Part shown: positions 18,541-29,284 of the stretch, one piece after another | Layout of the letters: each line of letters opens with the position of its first letter | Numbering within the stretch: position 1 is the stretch's first letter | Origin: Zygnema cylindricum | Taxonomy: Eukaryota > Streptophyta > Zygnematophyceae > Zygnematales > Zygnemataceae | Reading direction: 5' to 3' | Length of the DNA: 31,939 nucleotides | Assembly (NCBI GenBank): GCA_037447655.1 | Contig: JBBHKE010003252.1 | Span: 86,058 to 117,996, forward strand | Made by a program: the position numbers and the translations under genes | Notes under the pieces: model-generated | What the model was told of the DNA's origin: nothing | Databases searched by the model: none | What the model saw: the letters and a program-made list of their open reading frames with translations, nothing else

Positions 18541-19751
18541 AGCTTCTGCTCAAATAAAAAAAGAAAAAAAGTGTGTCAGTTAAAGAATGCACATTATCAG
18601 CAAAATCACCAATAGAAAAACTGAATGAATAGCGACCCGCAGTAAGCAATGCAATGCAAAATCGGGAAAAGGACAACAATCAACAATATAAGCAAATATA
18701 AAAAAAAGCGATAAGAACAGCAATCAGCAATAAAAGCACTATTTAAACAGAATAACAACACGAGCCAACAATAAAAGCAATATAAAACTGAAATAAAAAC
18801 AGCAATCGGCAATACAATACAAAGCAACATGAAAAGAGCAAAAAACAGCTTTAACAACAAAACTCTTACCTCTCGAGTCCACTGACACCCAGTTGCATTC
18901 GTAGTGCACTGCCAGAGAGCTCTCAAATTCTAAAGTTGCATCTCTGCACAGGGAACAATTAAAGGTTAGAGCTTCGCTCACTTAGTTTGTTCTGCCGTCT
19001 TAAACTTCAACAGACTTTAACGTAAACGAAAGTGAAAGAAAAAAAAGGGGGGGACAAGACAACATACCCGACAAGCTTGCGAGCGAAATAGAGAAATGGC
19101 TCATGCAGATTGTATCCATATTTCACCGAGATGTGAAAATACTTAATATTCTCAAAACGCTCCAACAACCTTGCAAATGGCGAAAGTGGAGCCGAGATTG
19201 ATTTGCTCCCTGTTGCATGTTCTCCAGATCTACCTTGTTGCCGCATATGGCAATCGGGATAACTGAACAAATTCTGCAAACAAGGAAGAGGAAGAGGAAG
19301 ATACATAAAACTGAGGAAGAGGAAGACACTTCTCACATACTTATCACAGTAGTCAGACTTCAAAAAAAAAGTGTACACAAATATTAAATGGTCGAAGGAA
19401 CCCCACGACAAACCTGTGTATAAACCTATGCCATCGTACTATATTCCCGTATGCCAACGGTGACATCACATCAAACATGATTATCGCAAAGCTGGCAGCT
19501 AAACTGCACAAGAGGGCAAAGGTATGGACATTGTAAGACAACATATTTCACAAAGTCTTTTGCCGGTTCACACAAAAAACTTACATGAACTCAAGAAACT
19601 TATATGTATAAATATATATATATACATATATATACACACACACACACACATGCAAAAAAAAGCACACTTGTTTGCGTGATAGGTATGTACCGAACTTACA
19701 AAAAACCATCACGCGGGAAGGAATCTTCTAAACTTGCTGAGGTACTAAACC
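18463..19751 (-). pseudogene. Ran-type small GTPase, 5'-truncated and frameshifted
   Basis: Seen, minus strand: exons 19751-19700, 19503-19414, 19273-19068, 18943-18870 and 18545-18463 (TGA). All have GT-AG introns and junction phases that agree. Matches to Ran (family knowledge): SFPRDGFF at the GGLRDGYY position, FAIIMFDV, RWHR, IPIAICGNKVDLEN (G4 motif intact), FHISVKYGYNLHEPFLYFAR then KLVGD, and LEFESSLAVHYE near the C-terminus. Oddities: the switch II motif (DTAGQE in Ran) is replaced by STSASLE; exon 19273-19068 is one base short, with the frame change placed near 19217-19223; about 11 extra residues follow; and the usual acidic Ran tail is replaced by a basic one ending RLRGNEK. The P-loop and switch I exon is absent, because the repeat array starts at about 19870. 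Inference: a decayed or highly diverged Ran paralogue truncated by rearrangement. A sequencing error could explain the single-base shift but not the lost switch II motif. Confidence 0.7.
19614..19650. repeat. (TA)n-(CA)n microsatellite in Ran-like intron
   Basis: TATATA with single C interruptions followed by CACACA, within the intron between the first two Ran-like exons. Confidence 0.95.
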
Positions 19752-20958
19752 CTACAAAAGATTTGCATCAGAATGACAATATTTGTTGGAAAAAGAAAAG
19801 AAGGAGCTTTTTGTCTGGCGTGAGGTTTACATAAAACGAACTTGACCCTAACAGCCATAAAAAATGGGACTTGTTTTCGGCTTAGAAACGTTTTGGCTTT
19901 CATGCACTTCCGTTCCTGTTTCCCGTATGCTCTTGTGATTTATGGATATGTTGGCTGATTTGCTTGTTGGCACGTGTTGCGATATTGGAACACATAAAAT
20001 ATTGTTCTTAAAGTGATGTAACATCTATGGCAAAGTAACTCTTACAATCTAACACTGATTTGTTGCGCTTTTCGAATGTGCATGAAAGACGTCCCTTTTG
20101 AAAAGATTGATGTCTAGCGAATTCAAGGAGAGCTATGAGCGTAAGATGTTTCAGTTAATTTCACGGATTCGTCTGTTTTGATTGATTGATTTCATTGTTT
20201 TTATTGTATTCTCAAGTCTAGCTTGATTGATTTCATTGTTTTTATTGTATTCTCACCTCTAGCTGTAATCGTGCTGTATGTTCTCGTTTTCTGCGCGGTA
20301 TTTGCTCAAACGTACTTTTCATTCTGATGATCATTTTTGGCCCTCATCTTTTGCAAGAACAACACTCTCTTTTGATATTCATCGCATAGACTTGTTTTTC
20401 AAGCTTGGACAACTCAAGATTTATTGCTACTCCGGCGACCCGGATCTAGTAGATGAACGTTATTGGTAAGCTCGTTTACAATTTCTAAGGAAACAAGTGT
20501 AAAACCTTTTATTGTTTTTTTTTTAATGTGTTTCTTGCTGCAAGGTTAGGGTTCCGTCTATCATCCTCTACCTCCTCTTCTTATTCGATCGTTTTTTCTT
20601 CCTCCCTCACCCTCTAATCCTTTATCGCTAACCCTTTCCTGTTCTCTTCCCCTCCCCCCCTTTCTCCTGTCTCTAACTCTCACTCTTCCCCCCCGAAATC
20701 TTGCTCTCTCCCTCTACTTTCAATTTATGATCGTCTGTCGCATGTTTCGCTTCCGATTGTCACTTGCTCGTTTTGTTTGACTCTCGTTCCCCCTTCAGTT
20801 CTCTCTCTCTGTTCCTCGTTTTGTCTTTTTTTTGTGGTCTTTCTCTCCTCTCCCTCCTTTATTCATTTCATCGTTTTTTTTGTCGGCTTGTTCGTATCCT
20901 CTCTTCTTCCCCCCTTCTGTTTTTTTTGAAGTAAATAATTTGTAGGGTCTGTAATCAG

Positions 20959-21437
20959 TAGTGTTGTGTATGTGCAAGAAATTTATCACGATAACAACGA
21001 TACCTATAGTTATGTGTCATCGAACAGTCAAACAGTCAGGGGTCCCGATATATCGCTCCGAAACCAATAAATTCCCTATCGCCGATAAGTAGAAAAAATA
21101 TAGAATGTTATATAATAATGCTTTATAATATACTGTATTATATGTTTCTCTCTATATAGCATGGCATGCCACGTGTAACAACCTGTTTCGTAATTTGTGT
21201 AACAGAATAACGACGGTTCAGTACGATGTGATAAACCGTACAATTGTACGGTACAAACCGTACAATTATTGCTTACAGTTATCTGTACTGGTGTTATTGC
21301 GATGAAAACCCGATATCAACTGTTTTTTATCAACGATAACAACTGTGTCGATATATCGTGCCAATATATCGATTATCGACAAGTCAAAAAAAGGTATTTA
21401 TCCATTATCAAGAAAACCCTGCCAATTCACTACACTA
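20959..21437 (+). mobile_element. hAT-like MITE, copy 1
   Basis: 479 bases, left end TAGTGTTGTGTATG, right end partly decayed (TACACTA). Flanks GTAATCAG and TTAATCAA agree at 6 of 8 positions, consistent with an old 8-bp target duplication. The interior has CGTACAATTGTACGG palindromes and paired TATCGATAAT-type motifs. No coding sequence. Confidence 0.75.
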
Positions 21438-21753
21438 TTAATCAACATTAATTATGATAAGAAAAAAGAACAATAAAATAATACCTATTTAAAAAACAAT
21501 ACCTATGTAAAATTTGCGCGAATTTGTACGCAAAAGTACAATATTTCTGATTTTTATTTTTGGAAGTTAGTGTAGCGAATTTTGATTTGGGACCAACATA
21601 GCCTTTCAACTTTTCAAAAAAAGGTTTAAGAAGCATATCGACTGTCAAAAACTAAGCTTAGTTTTCCCACTCAAGTGGGGAAGTCCCGAAGTTCACAAAA
21701 TCAGGCTGAAACAATACCGCGGTCAAAATTGTTTTCTCGCATATCGACAAAAT

Positions 21754-22674
21754 TGCAATTTTTGAAATCCCTCCCCCCCTCCCTCTCCCGTCTCCCTCTT
21801 TGCCCTCTCTCCCCCTTCTCTCCCTTATCCCTCTCCTATCTATCTCTCTCTCTCTCACCTCTCTCCCCTTTCTCTTTTTCCCTTATCCTTCACCTTTCTT
21901 TCTCTCTCTCTCTCACCTGTCACTCTCCCCTCTTCCCTTCCTCACTACTTCACTTCACGATTGTCTTTGATCATGGTAGTTTCTGTCCTTTCTTGCTTGT
22001 TGTAACATTAAGTTCTTTTTCCGTTGTGTCGTATTTGTTTTATGTTTTGGCTGTGTAATTTTGTGCTGTTATTGGTGGTTATTTTTTTATTTATTTATTT
22101 TGCACGCTCTTCCGATCCACCAGGATCCTGATGACATGTACACTTTTAAGCTTCTCCTTCTCTGCGCCGATGCAACTGATGTAAACATAAAACAAACGCC
22201 AAACGATTTACTAGCTTCATCGTCGTTGAGAGGGAGAAGCTTAAAAGTGCGCGTGTCATCAAAAGCTGATAGCCTAAAAGAGCTTCCAAGCACAACAAAA
22301 AAGTACAAAAAAGTACACACCAATAAAATCACACAATTACACAACCAAAACTTAGAGTAGATACGGCAGAGCAGAAAAAATACTACAAGAAAAAATTCTA
22401 CAAGATACAGCAAGCAAAAAAAGACAAAAACTACCATGATCAAAGGCAGTCGTGAATGGAATGAGGGAGGGGGAGGGGAGAGTGAAGTAGTGAGGGAGGG
22501 AGAGGGAGGTGAGAGTGACAGGTGAGAGAGATACAGATAGATGAGGGTTACAGAGAAAGAGAAAAAAAAGAGAGGTGGGAGAGAGGGAACAAAGCGAGGG
22601 GGGAGAGGGAGAGGGGGAAAAAGGGTAGAAGGCGAGAGGGGAAAGGGAAGAGGAGAGGGATTTCAAAAACTGCA
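21754..22674. repeat. 0.9-kb hairpin element R5, copy 1
   Basis: Ends TGCAATTTTTGAAATCCC and GGGATTTCAAAAACTGCA are inverted. Inward come a CT-rich arm and its GA-rich partner, then TTTGATCATGGTAG paired with CTACCATGATCAAA, and AGCTTCTCC paired with GGAGAAGCTT, around a short centre holding AACAAACGCC. The reading frames over the CT/GA arms are artefacts. Confidence 0.85.
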
Positions 22675-22689
22675 CGGCCCGCACCAAAA

Positions 22690-23525
22690 TCTAGAAAATC
22701 TTGAACAAAAAAGAAACGGCGTTTCCAATTTAAGTCGTTTGGCGTTTGTTTTACGTTTACATTTCCTCTTCTTCCAGCTGTGTTGACAACCATTTTTCTT
22801 ACTAATGCCTTCTATCTTTCAAGCGCTGTTTTCGGCTTTGAAACGTTTGGGCTTTCATGCCTGCACGTTCGTTCTAGTTTTTTGTATGGTTCGCGATTTA
22901 TAGATATGTTGGCTGATGTGCTTGTTGGCACGTGTTGTGATATTGGAAGATATAAAATATTGTTGTTAAAGTGAGGTTACATCTACGGCAAAGTAACTCT
23001 TACAATCTGACACTGATTTGTTGCGCTTTTCGAATGTGCATCAAAGACTATCTTTTTGAAAAGATTGATTTCAAGCGAATTCGATGAGAGCTATGAGCGT
23101 AAGATGTTTTAGTTAATTTTCACTGATTATTTTGTTTTGATTGACTGATTTCATTGTTTTTATTGTATTCTCAAATCTAACTGTGATCGTGTTGTATGTT
23201 CTCGTTTTATGTGTGGTTATTTGCTCAAATGTACTTCTCATTCCGGCGATCCTTTTTGGCCCTTATCTTTTGCAAGAACAACACTTTCTTTTGATTTTCA
23301 TCGCATATACTGGTTTTTAAAGCCTAGACAACTCAGGAATTATTGCTACTCCGGCGATGCGGGTCTAGTAGATAAACTAAGTTCGTTTACAATTTATGTG
23401 GAATCGAATGTGAAACCTTTTTTTGTTTTTTTTTTTTTTAATGTCATTAAGGAAAAAAAAATCTGAGGAAATAAGTGTGAAACCTTTTTTTTGGTTTTTT
23501 TTTAATGTTATTAAAAAAAAAAAAC
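22690..23525 (+). repeat. array unit, plus orientation, partial second copy
   Basis: Linker (GTTTGGCGTTTGTTTTACG at 22737) and R1 (22828-23430), then poly-T/poly-A sequence up to the palindrome centre. R2-R4 are missing here: the unit is cut where orientation flips. Confidence 0.8.
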
Positions 23526-23529
23526 TTTT

Positions 23530-24360
23530 TTTTTTATAATAACATTACAAAAAAAAACAAAAAAATGGTTTGTGAGGAAATAAGTTTGAAACCGGTTTCA
23601 CACTTGTACCGGTTTCACACTTGTTTCCTCACAAATTGTGAACAAACTTACTAACAACGTTCATCTACTAGATCCATGACGCCGGAGTATCAATAAATAT
23701 TGAGTTGTCCAGGCTTTTAAAACAAGTCTATGCGATGAATATGAAAAAAAAGTGTTGTTCCTGCAAAAGATAAGTGCCAAAAAAGATCGTCAAAATGAGA
23801 AGTACATTTGAGCAAATACCGTGCATAAAACGAGATCATTCAACACGATTACAGCTAGACTTGAGAATGCGATAAAAATAATGAAATCAATTAATCAAAA
23901 CAGTAGAATCTGTGGAAATTATCTGAAACATCTTACGCTCATAGCTCTCTTCGAATTCGCTAGACTTTAATCTTTTCAAAAAAGACGTCTTTCTTGCACA
24001 TTGGAAAAGCCCAACAAATTAGTTTTAGATTCCAAAAGTTACTTTGCCATGTATGTTACATCACTTTAAAAACAATATTTTATGTCTTCCAATATCACAA
24101 CATATGCCAACAAGCAAATCAGCCAACATATCTGTAAATCACGAGAGCATACAGGAACTGGAACGGACATGCGGGCATGAAAGCCAAAACGTTTGTAATC
24201 CGAAAACAACGCTTGAGTGATAGAAGGCATGAGTACGGAAAAGGGTTGTCAACAAAGCAAGAAAAAAGAGGAAATTTAAACGTAGCACAAATGCTAAACG
24301 ATTTACATTCGACACGCCATTCTTTATTGTTCAAAATTTTCTAACTTTTGGTACGGGCCG
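23530..24360 (-). repeat. R1 and linker, minus orientation
   Basis: Inverse of 22690-23525. It contains GGTTTCACACTTGTACC followed by a second GGTTTCACACTTGT (a 17-base tandem duplication at 23594-23625) and the R1 body to about 24205. The R1 reading frame that is open in the other copies is broken here. Confidence 0.8.
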
Positions 24361-25314
24361 CGTAATTTTTTAAATGCCTCTCCCGATCCCTCTCCCTGTC
24401 ATCTAGCTTTTCTCCCCCCCTCCCTCTCCCCTCTTGCCCTTTACCCTCTCTTCCACCTCTCTCCTCTTTCTCTCTTTGTCTTACCCCTCATTTATCTCTA
24501 TCCCTCTCGCTTGTCACTCTCGCTTTCCCCTCCCTCCCTCACTACTTCACTCTCCTCTCCCCCTCCTTTCCTCACAGTTTCATTTCACGACTGCCTTTGA
24601 TCATAGTAGTTTTTGTCTCTTCTTGCTTGCTGTATAATGTAGTTTTATTTCTTGTCGCATCTAATTTAAGTTTTTGTTGTGTAATTTTGTGATCTTACTG
24701 ATGTGTAATTTTTTTGTACTTTTTTGTAGTGCTTGCAAGCTCTTTTAGGCCATGAAGCTCCTGATGAAACGCGCACTTTTAAGCTTCTCTTCTCGGCGAC
24801 GATGCAGCCGGTAAGTTGTGGCGTTTGTTCTACGTTTACATCGGCTGGATCGTCGCAAAGAAAGAGAAGTTTAGAAGTGTGTATGTTATCATGATCTTGA
24901 TGGTCTGGAAAAGCGTGCAAACATAACAAAAAAGTACAAAAAAATAACTATCAATAACAACATAAAATTACACAGCCAAAAAGCATATACAACACATCGG
25001 GAAAAAAACTAAATGTAATAACAAGCAAGAAGAGAGAGAAACTACCATGATCAAAGGAAATCGTGAAGTGAAGTACTGAGGGAGAGAGTATCGAGAGAGA
25101 GAGGGGTGAGGGAGAGAGTACCGAGAGAGAGAGGGGTAGGGGAGAGTGAAAGGTGAGAGAGAGAGATAGATAGGTGAGGGATAACAGAGAGAGGAAAGAG
25201 AGGTGAGAGAGAGAGAGAGATGAGGGATAAAAAAGAGAGAAAGGGGACAAAAAGGGGAGAGAGGGCAGAAAGGGAGAGGGGAGAGGGAGAGGGGGAGAGA
25301 TTTCAAAAATTGCA
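24361..25314. repeat. 0.9-kb hairpin element R5, copy 2
   Basis: CT-rich left arm, TTTGATCATAGTAG paired with CTACCATGATCAAA, and AAGCTTCTCTTCTC paired with GAGAAGTTTA around a centre reading GGCGTTTGTTCTACGTTTAC. Relative to its unit, the centre has the same orientation as in copy 1. Confidence 0.8.
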
Positions 25315-25571
25315 TTTTTGTCGTTATGGGAAAAAACAATTTTGACCGCGGTATTGTTCCTGCCTGGTTTTGTGAACTTCAAGACTTCCCCACCGGAGTG
25401 GGAAAACTATGCTTTGTTTTTAACCGTTGATATGCTTCTTAAACCTTCATTTTGAAAAGTTGAAAGGCAATGTTGGTCCGAAATCAAAATCCGCTACACT
25501 ATTCCAAAATTAAAAATCCGAAATCTTGTACCTTTGCCGTACAACTGCGCGCAAATTTCAAATAGGTATAT

Positions 25572-25806
25572 ATTTCCTACTTCCCGCTACTATGTACCTA
25601 CGGATCTAATCATGTCGTCTTCTTCCTCACTACGCGTCATTTCCTACTTTGCGCTACTATGTACCTGCGGATCTATTTCTGTCGTCTTCCTCCTCACTAT
25701 GCGACATTTCCTACTTCGCGCTACTACGTACCTGCGGATCTAATCCTGTCGTCTTCCTCCTCACTATGCGTCATTTCCTACTTCGCGCTACTATGTACTT
25801 GCGGAT
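25572..25806 (+). repeat. 67-bp tandem monomers at 5' end of the retrotransposon
   Basis: ATTTCCTACTT starts at 25572, 25639, 25706 and 25773 (exact 67-base spacing); the fourth copy is partial. Each monomer carries CGCTACTATGTACCTGCGGA and GTCGTCTTCCTCCTCAC. It sits at the upstream edge of the inserted retrotransposon, where tandem promoter monomers occur in some non-LTR elements. Confidence 0.9.
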
Positions 25807-26218
25807 TCGGCCTGCGGTCGCTACCAACTGCAAGAACATTGGCGAAACCATAGGTGCGACCCTTCTATGTCATTACTGGCCACTTCCCCCCCTCCCATGA
25901 ATCGCCAAACTCCCCATCCACCCATATAGTGAGTTTATCATACACACACACACACACAAACACAAACACTCTAAAAAAAAGACCATTTGTTCTGACATCC
26001 CCCCCCCCCCTCCCCCTATACCCCTTACACACCCAATAACTGATACTTGAACCCCCCGGCCTCCCCTCCCCTTCCATTTCGAAAAAAAAAAAAAAACAAA
26101 TTATTTTGATGTTTCCTCCCCCCCCCCCCTCCCTTATATGCCACTTACACACCCAAAAATCGATACTTAAACACACACAAACACACACACACATGCATCG
26201 CCCTCTCATTCAATAACT
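25807..26218 (+). repeat. leader of the retrotransposon with C-rich and CA repeats
   Basis: Two related segments of about 120 bases, each with a long C-run (about 25999-26012 and 26118-26130), CACTTACACACCCA-type sequence and GATACTT, plus CA microsatellites at about 25942-25966 and 26172-26193. It precedes the first ATG of the element at 26219. Confidence 0.7.
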
Positions 26219-28070
26219 ATGTCCGGCCAAGCATCCTTGCCCCCTCTCTCTCTCTCACCTCCTCCACCTAAACACCGCAAACAAGCCTCAACACGAATAG
26301 AATGTACTGGGTGCCATAACCATTTCGAGGCGGGTGCCGGTATTACCCGGTATACAAAAAGTTGTCGACAATTCTTGGCCCAAGGCGGCCCATCCTCTAA
26401 TAACCTTCTTTCCACCGCACTCTCGTCCGGACCTTCAAGCGAAGATTGGGCATTTGGACGCGAATTAGACGTGCTTAGAGTGTATGATTTGGGATCCCCC
26501 CGTCAACGATTATACACGCGGATTATAGTACAAGACGTCCTCCACCTCCCTTTGACCTATATTTGTTCCGATCCCACAGATGTTGGACCTTGGCACCTCC
26601 TTTTTATGTTTTCTCTTTGGGTTCTAGTCTTACCACTCCGTGGAGGTGGTAGGACCCAGAAACTATAGCTCGATGCCAACGATTCCTTCGAGGTGATAAA
26701 AAAACCCTTCACGTCGAGCACAAGGATCGAGTTGCGAGTGCTTGTTTCACACCATGTGGAAGATCTAAGTACCTAACTTTTCTGATCCCCAAGTGGCTTT
26801 TGCACTTTTGACCTGATGTTTCTCCCATTGCCCCTCCTACCTTACTCTTTCTTTTGTGTTGTCCCTTTTTGCATTTGACGATCGCCTCATGGACGTCTTT
26901 CATTTTTTGTTTGGCTGTGGGATTTTTGATCGGGATTCTGGACCTGCGGCCCATATCCAGGCTCCTCAAACAATCTCTGGAAGTGGTTGCAGGTTGTTTG
27001 GGTTTACTGTCGACGACGCGTGTTACTCTCGCTGCCTATTTGGGAAGTTCCTTGTTGCCTCCACTATTGTCTCTCGTTTTTTGGTTGGGGACACTCCTAT
27101 TCTTGCTACCGCTGTACCCCGAGTTTCAAAAAGTGTGCTCGCTTTCTAACGGTCCCTTTTTGATGCATCTCGTTCTCTTACTCTTGCTGCTATCGCGGAT
27201 ATGCCAATTTTTTCAACACTTGTTTCGACATCAGTTGCACGTGTTCACGAATCTATTTCTGATTAGGTTGTCGCCGCTATTAAGTCCGAGCTTCTCGAGG
27301 CGCTTCCTTCCGATACTTCGCGTGCATGCTTTCTTTTTTGTGGCGGACCTAGTTTTGGAGTTTGGCTCTTGGCTATCCTTATCTTATCTACCCTCCGATT
27401 CACCCAGGCTCAATTCACCACGACCCTTAGGTTTCGGCTTAGCCTCCTTGACCCACCTTTGCTTGTCTCTCTTGTTTGCTCATGTGACCATGTTCTTGTG
27501 CCCGTCGGCGTTCATTTGCTTCGGTGCTCCCTAGGAGGAGAGTTGATTCAGGCGCACGACACGATTCGAGACACCATTTCTACTATCGCTTTTGAGGGCG
27601 GATATTTTGTCCGTCAAGAAGTTTCCAACATTATTTCTTCCCGTCGGATTGACATTGTATTACTTGATGGTGCTCGTCGTACATTTCGTAACGTTGTTTT
27701 GTCACACCCTACATGTGATATAGTTGTCAGCTCGACATGTGAGTGTGGTCGCACGGGACGCGGCTAAAAAAAAAAAGAGTGATTATGCCCATCGTGATGT
27801 TAAAGATGGTTTCATTCCGATGGCGGTCGAGATATTTGGTTGTTTGTGTGTGGCTTTGGACGAGTTCCGCGCTTGTGGTCGGCATTCGTTCGGGGGGCGG
27901 GGACTCGGGAGCCCGTCGGTTTCAGTATTTACTTCCTTTTACCGTCAACGTTTATCGGTGGCCCTCAGCTAGTGCATGCTTCTATCATCCTTAGATCGTC
28001 TATTGCGGCTACAGGTCGTTGACGTGTCCCGAAACTCCCTCCTCGTGCTCCTCCAGGGTTCAAGGACTTA
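26219..28070 (+). pseudogene. non-LTR retrotransposon ORF, internally deleted and frameshifted
   Basis: The 5' part (26219-26668, ATG) has a proline/serine-rich lead and a C2HC-type finger: CTGCHNHF then GAGITRYTKSC, with Y at the usual H position. It continues WHLLFMFSLWVLVLPLRGG; after a frame change, CRRFLRGD/VEHKDRVA is still readable near 26670-26740. No reverse transcriptase palm motif (xADD) is found, so the catalytic centre is deleted. The 3' part (about 27130-27767) resumes with FTTTLRFRLSL, a zinc knuckle CSCDHVLVPVGVHLLRC, GGELIQAHDTIRD and RRIDIVLLDG. After another shift, DGFIPMAVEIFG and QRLSVAL follow (27770-27970), and then PPRAPPGF. Family knowledge: a C-terminal CCHC knuckle followed by a RHD...R-PD region is the restriction-like endonuclease end of R2-type elements; here the PD is changed to ID. 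It is dead. Confidence 0.75.
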
Positions 28071-28344
28071 TGTGGTTGCTTTGCGTTGATTTTTAGTTAT
28101 GTTGGGGTTTTGTTGATAGGTGTTAGCTCTTTCCTTTAATGTTTCTTTTGGTGTGTTTTGCTTCTTTGGGTGTTTTTCATCTATTAGCCATCTTTTCGTG
28201 TTTTCGTTGCTTTTGCCTTGCTTATTGTTTTTGTTTCTTCCCACGACATGTAGTTTTTCAGTTTTTGCCGTGCTACTTTCTTTTGTTTCCATGGACTCAA
28301 ATGGTTTACCATCGCGCTTTTTAATAATGTCAGCCATTATATTC
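28071..28344 (+). mobile_element. 3' tail region of the retrotransposon
   Basis: T-rich non-coding sequence with no long poly-A end. The right junction with the array lies at about 28335-28380, where TTCTTCTTACCATAATTAAT resumes the R4-R3 linker seen at about 31216-31236. The left junction is at AAATAGGTAT (25558-25567). The insert is therefore about 2.77 kb. Confidence 0.6.
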
Positions 28345-28406
28345 AATTAGTAATTATTAGTATTAAATTAATGTTCTTTCTTCTTACCATAATTAATGTT
28401 GATTAC

Positions 28407-28877
28407 TAGTGTTGTGTATCTGCAGGGTTCTGCTGATAATGGATTAGTACCTTTTTTTGGAATGTCGATAATCGATAAATTGTCACGATATATTGACACC
28501 GTTGTTATTGCCGATAAAAAAATAGATTATATCGGTTTTTCATCGCAGTAACACCGGTACCGAGAATTATAATTGATAATTGTACAGTTTGTACCGTACA
28601 ATTGTACGATTTATCTCGTCGTACTGAACCGACGTTATTTTGTTAAACAAGTTAAGAAACAAATTGTTACACGTGGCATGCCATGTTATATACAATGAAA
28701 AATATAATATAGTATATTATAGTGCATTATTATAAAATATAGTAGATGTTTTCCACTACCGGCGATAAGGAATTTGTTGGTCTCGGTGTGATATATCGAG
28801 ACCACTGACCATTCGATGACCGATAACTATAGATATCGTTGTTATCGCAATAAATTTCTTGTCGATACACAACACTA
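28407..28877 (-). mobile_element. hAT-like MITE, copy 2
   Basis: 471 bases with a perfect 14-base inverted end pair TAGTGTTGTGTATC / GATACACAACACTA. Flanks TTGATTAC (28399-28406) and TTGTTTAT (28878-28885) agree at 6 of 8 positions, as expected for an aged 8-bp target duplication. Confidence 0.85.
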
Positions 28878-28885
28878 TTGTTTAT

Positions 28886-29280
28886 AGACCCTTCAAATTA
28901 TTTACTACCAAAAAAACCGAAAAGGGGAAAGACAGAGGATACAAACAAAGATAGGCCACAAAAAAAAGACGAAACGAGGAAGAGAAAGAGACAACTAAGG
29001 AGAGAGAGAGACTGACAAAACGAGCAAGCGACAATCGGAAGTGAAACATGCGACAGTCGATCATAAATTGAAAGAAAAGGGAGAGAGTGATAGAGGTCGG
29101 GGGGAAAGAGTAGGGCTAGAGTTAAGAGAGGGGGGAGGGGAGGGGAAGAGAACGGGAATGGGACAGCGATAAAAGAAGAGAGGGTGAGAGAAAATGAAAG
29201 AACGATCGAATAAGATAAGGAGGTAGAGGATGATAGACAGGGAACCCTAACTTCGCAGAAAAAAACACAAAAAAAAAAAA
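28886..29280 (-). repeat. R2 purine tract, minus orientation
   Basis: Reverse-complement copy of 20520-20935: GA-rich with GACAATCGGAAGTGAAACAT and GCGACAGTCGATCATAAATT landmarks. The serine-rich minus frames are low-complexity translations. Confidence 0.8.
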
Positions 29281-29284
29281 AAAG

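Larger units (their letters stand above)
19870..22689 (+). repeat. 2.9-kb array unit, plus orientation, first copy
   Basis: Blocks in order: R1 (19870-20515), a CT-rich block R2 (20520-20935), a hAT-like MITE R3 (20959-21437), R4 (21446-21753) and a hairpin R5 (21754-22674). R1 starts again at 22828; the distance between equivalent points (GTTTTCGGCT at 19873 and 22828) is 2,955 bases. The left edge at 19870 is abrupt and marks the border of the array against the Ran-like gene. A 39-base tandem duplication (GATTGATTTCATTG...) inside R1 at about 20185-20264 is unique to this copy. Confidence 0.8.
21450..25567. repeat. 4.1-kb imperfect palindrome
   Basis: The left arm 21450-23520 and right arm 23530-25567 are reverse complements in block order: R4, hairpin R5, linker, R1, then R1, linker, R5, R4 inverted. 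Paired landmarks include ACCGCGGTCAAAATTG (21717) with CAATTTTGACCGCGGT (25339), and GATGTGCTTGTTGGCACGTG (22915) with its diverged complement near 24100. The centre is a perfect small palindrome, TTAATGTTATT...AATAACATTA, around 23525. Arms differ by many substitutions, so this is not a trivial assembly mirror. Confidence 0.85.

Noticed and set aside
19153-19175. A 19-20 base mini-intron (GTTGTTGGAGCG...) explaining the Ran-like frameshift
   Set aside because: Removing the 19-base GT-AG segment gives an in-frame stop and the wrong phase; alignment to Ran instead places a one-base loss upstream near 19217-19223.
20278-20469. 63-codon frame (FARTTLSFDIHRIDLFF) recurring in R1 copies at 20278, 23209 and 29511
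   Set aside because: Looked like a conserved small protein, but differences among copies are mostly amino-acid changing, the fourth copy is broken, and the frame ends at a GTAAGC-like site without a matching acceptor. It is shared by repeat descent, not coding constraint.
22170-24840. Apparent inversion of the hairpin centre between R5 copies
   Set aside because: Centres read oppositely on the plus strand, but once the opposite orientation of the enclosing units is considered they have the same orientation.
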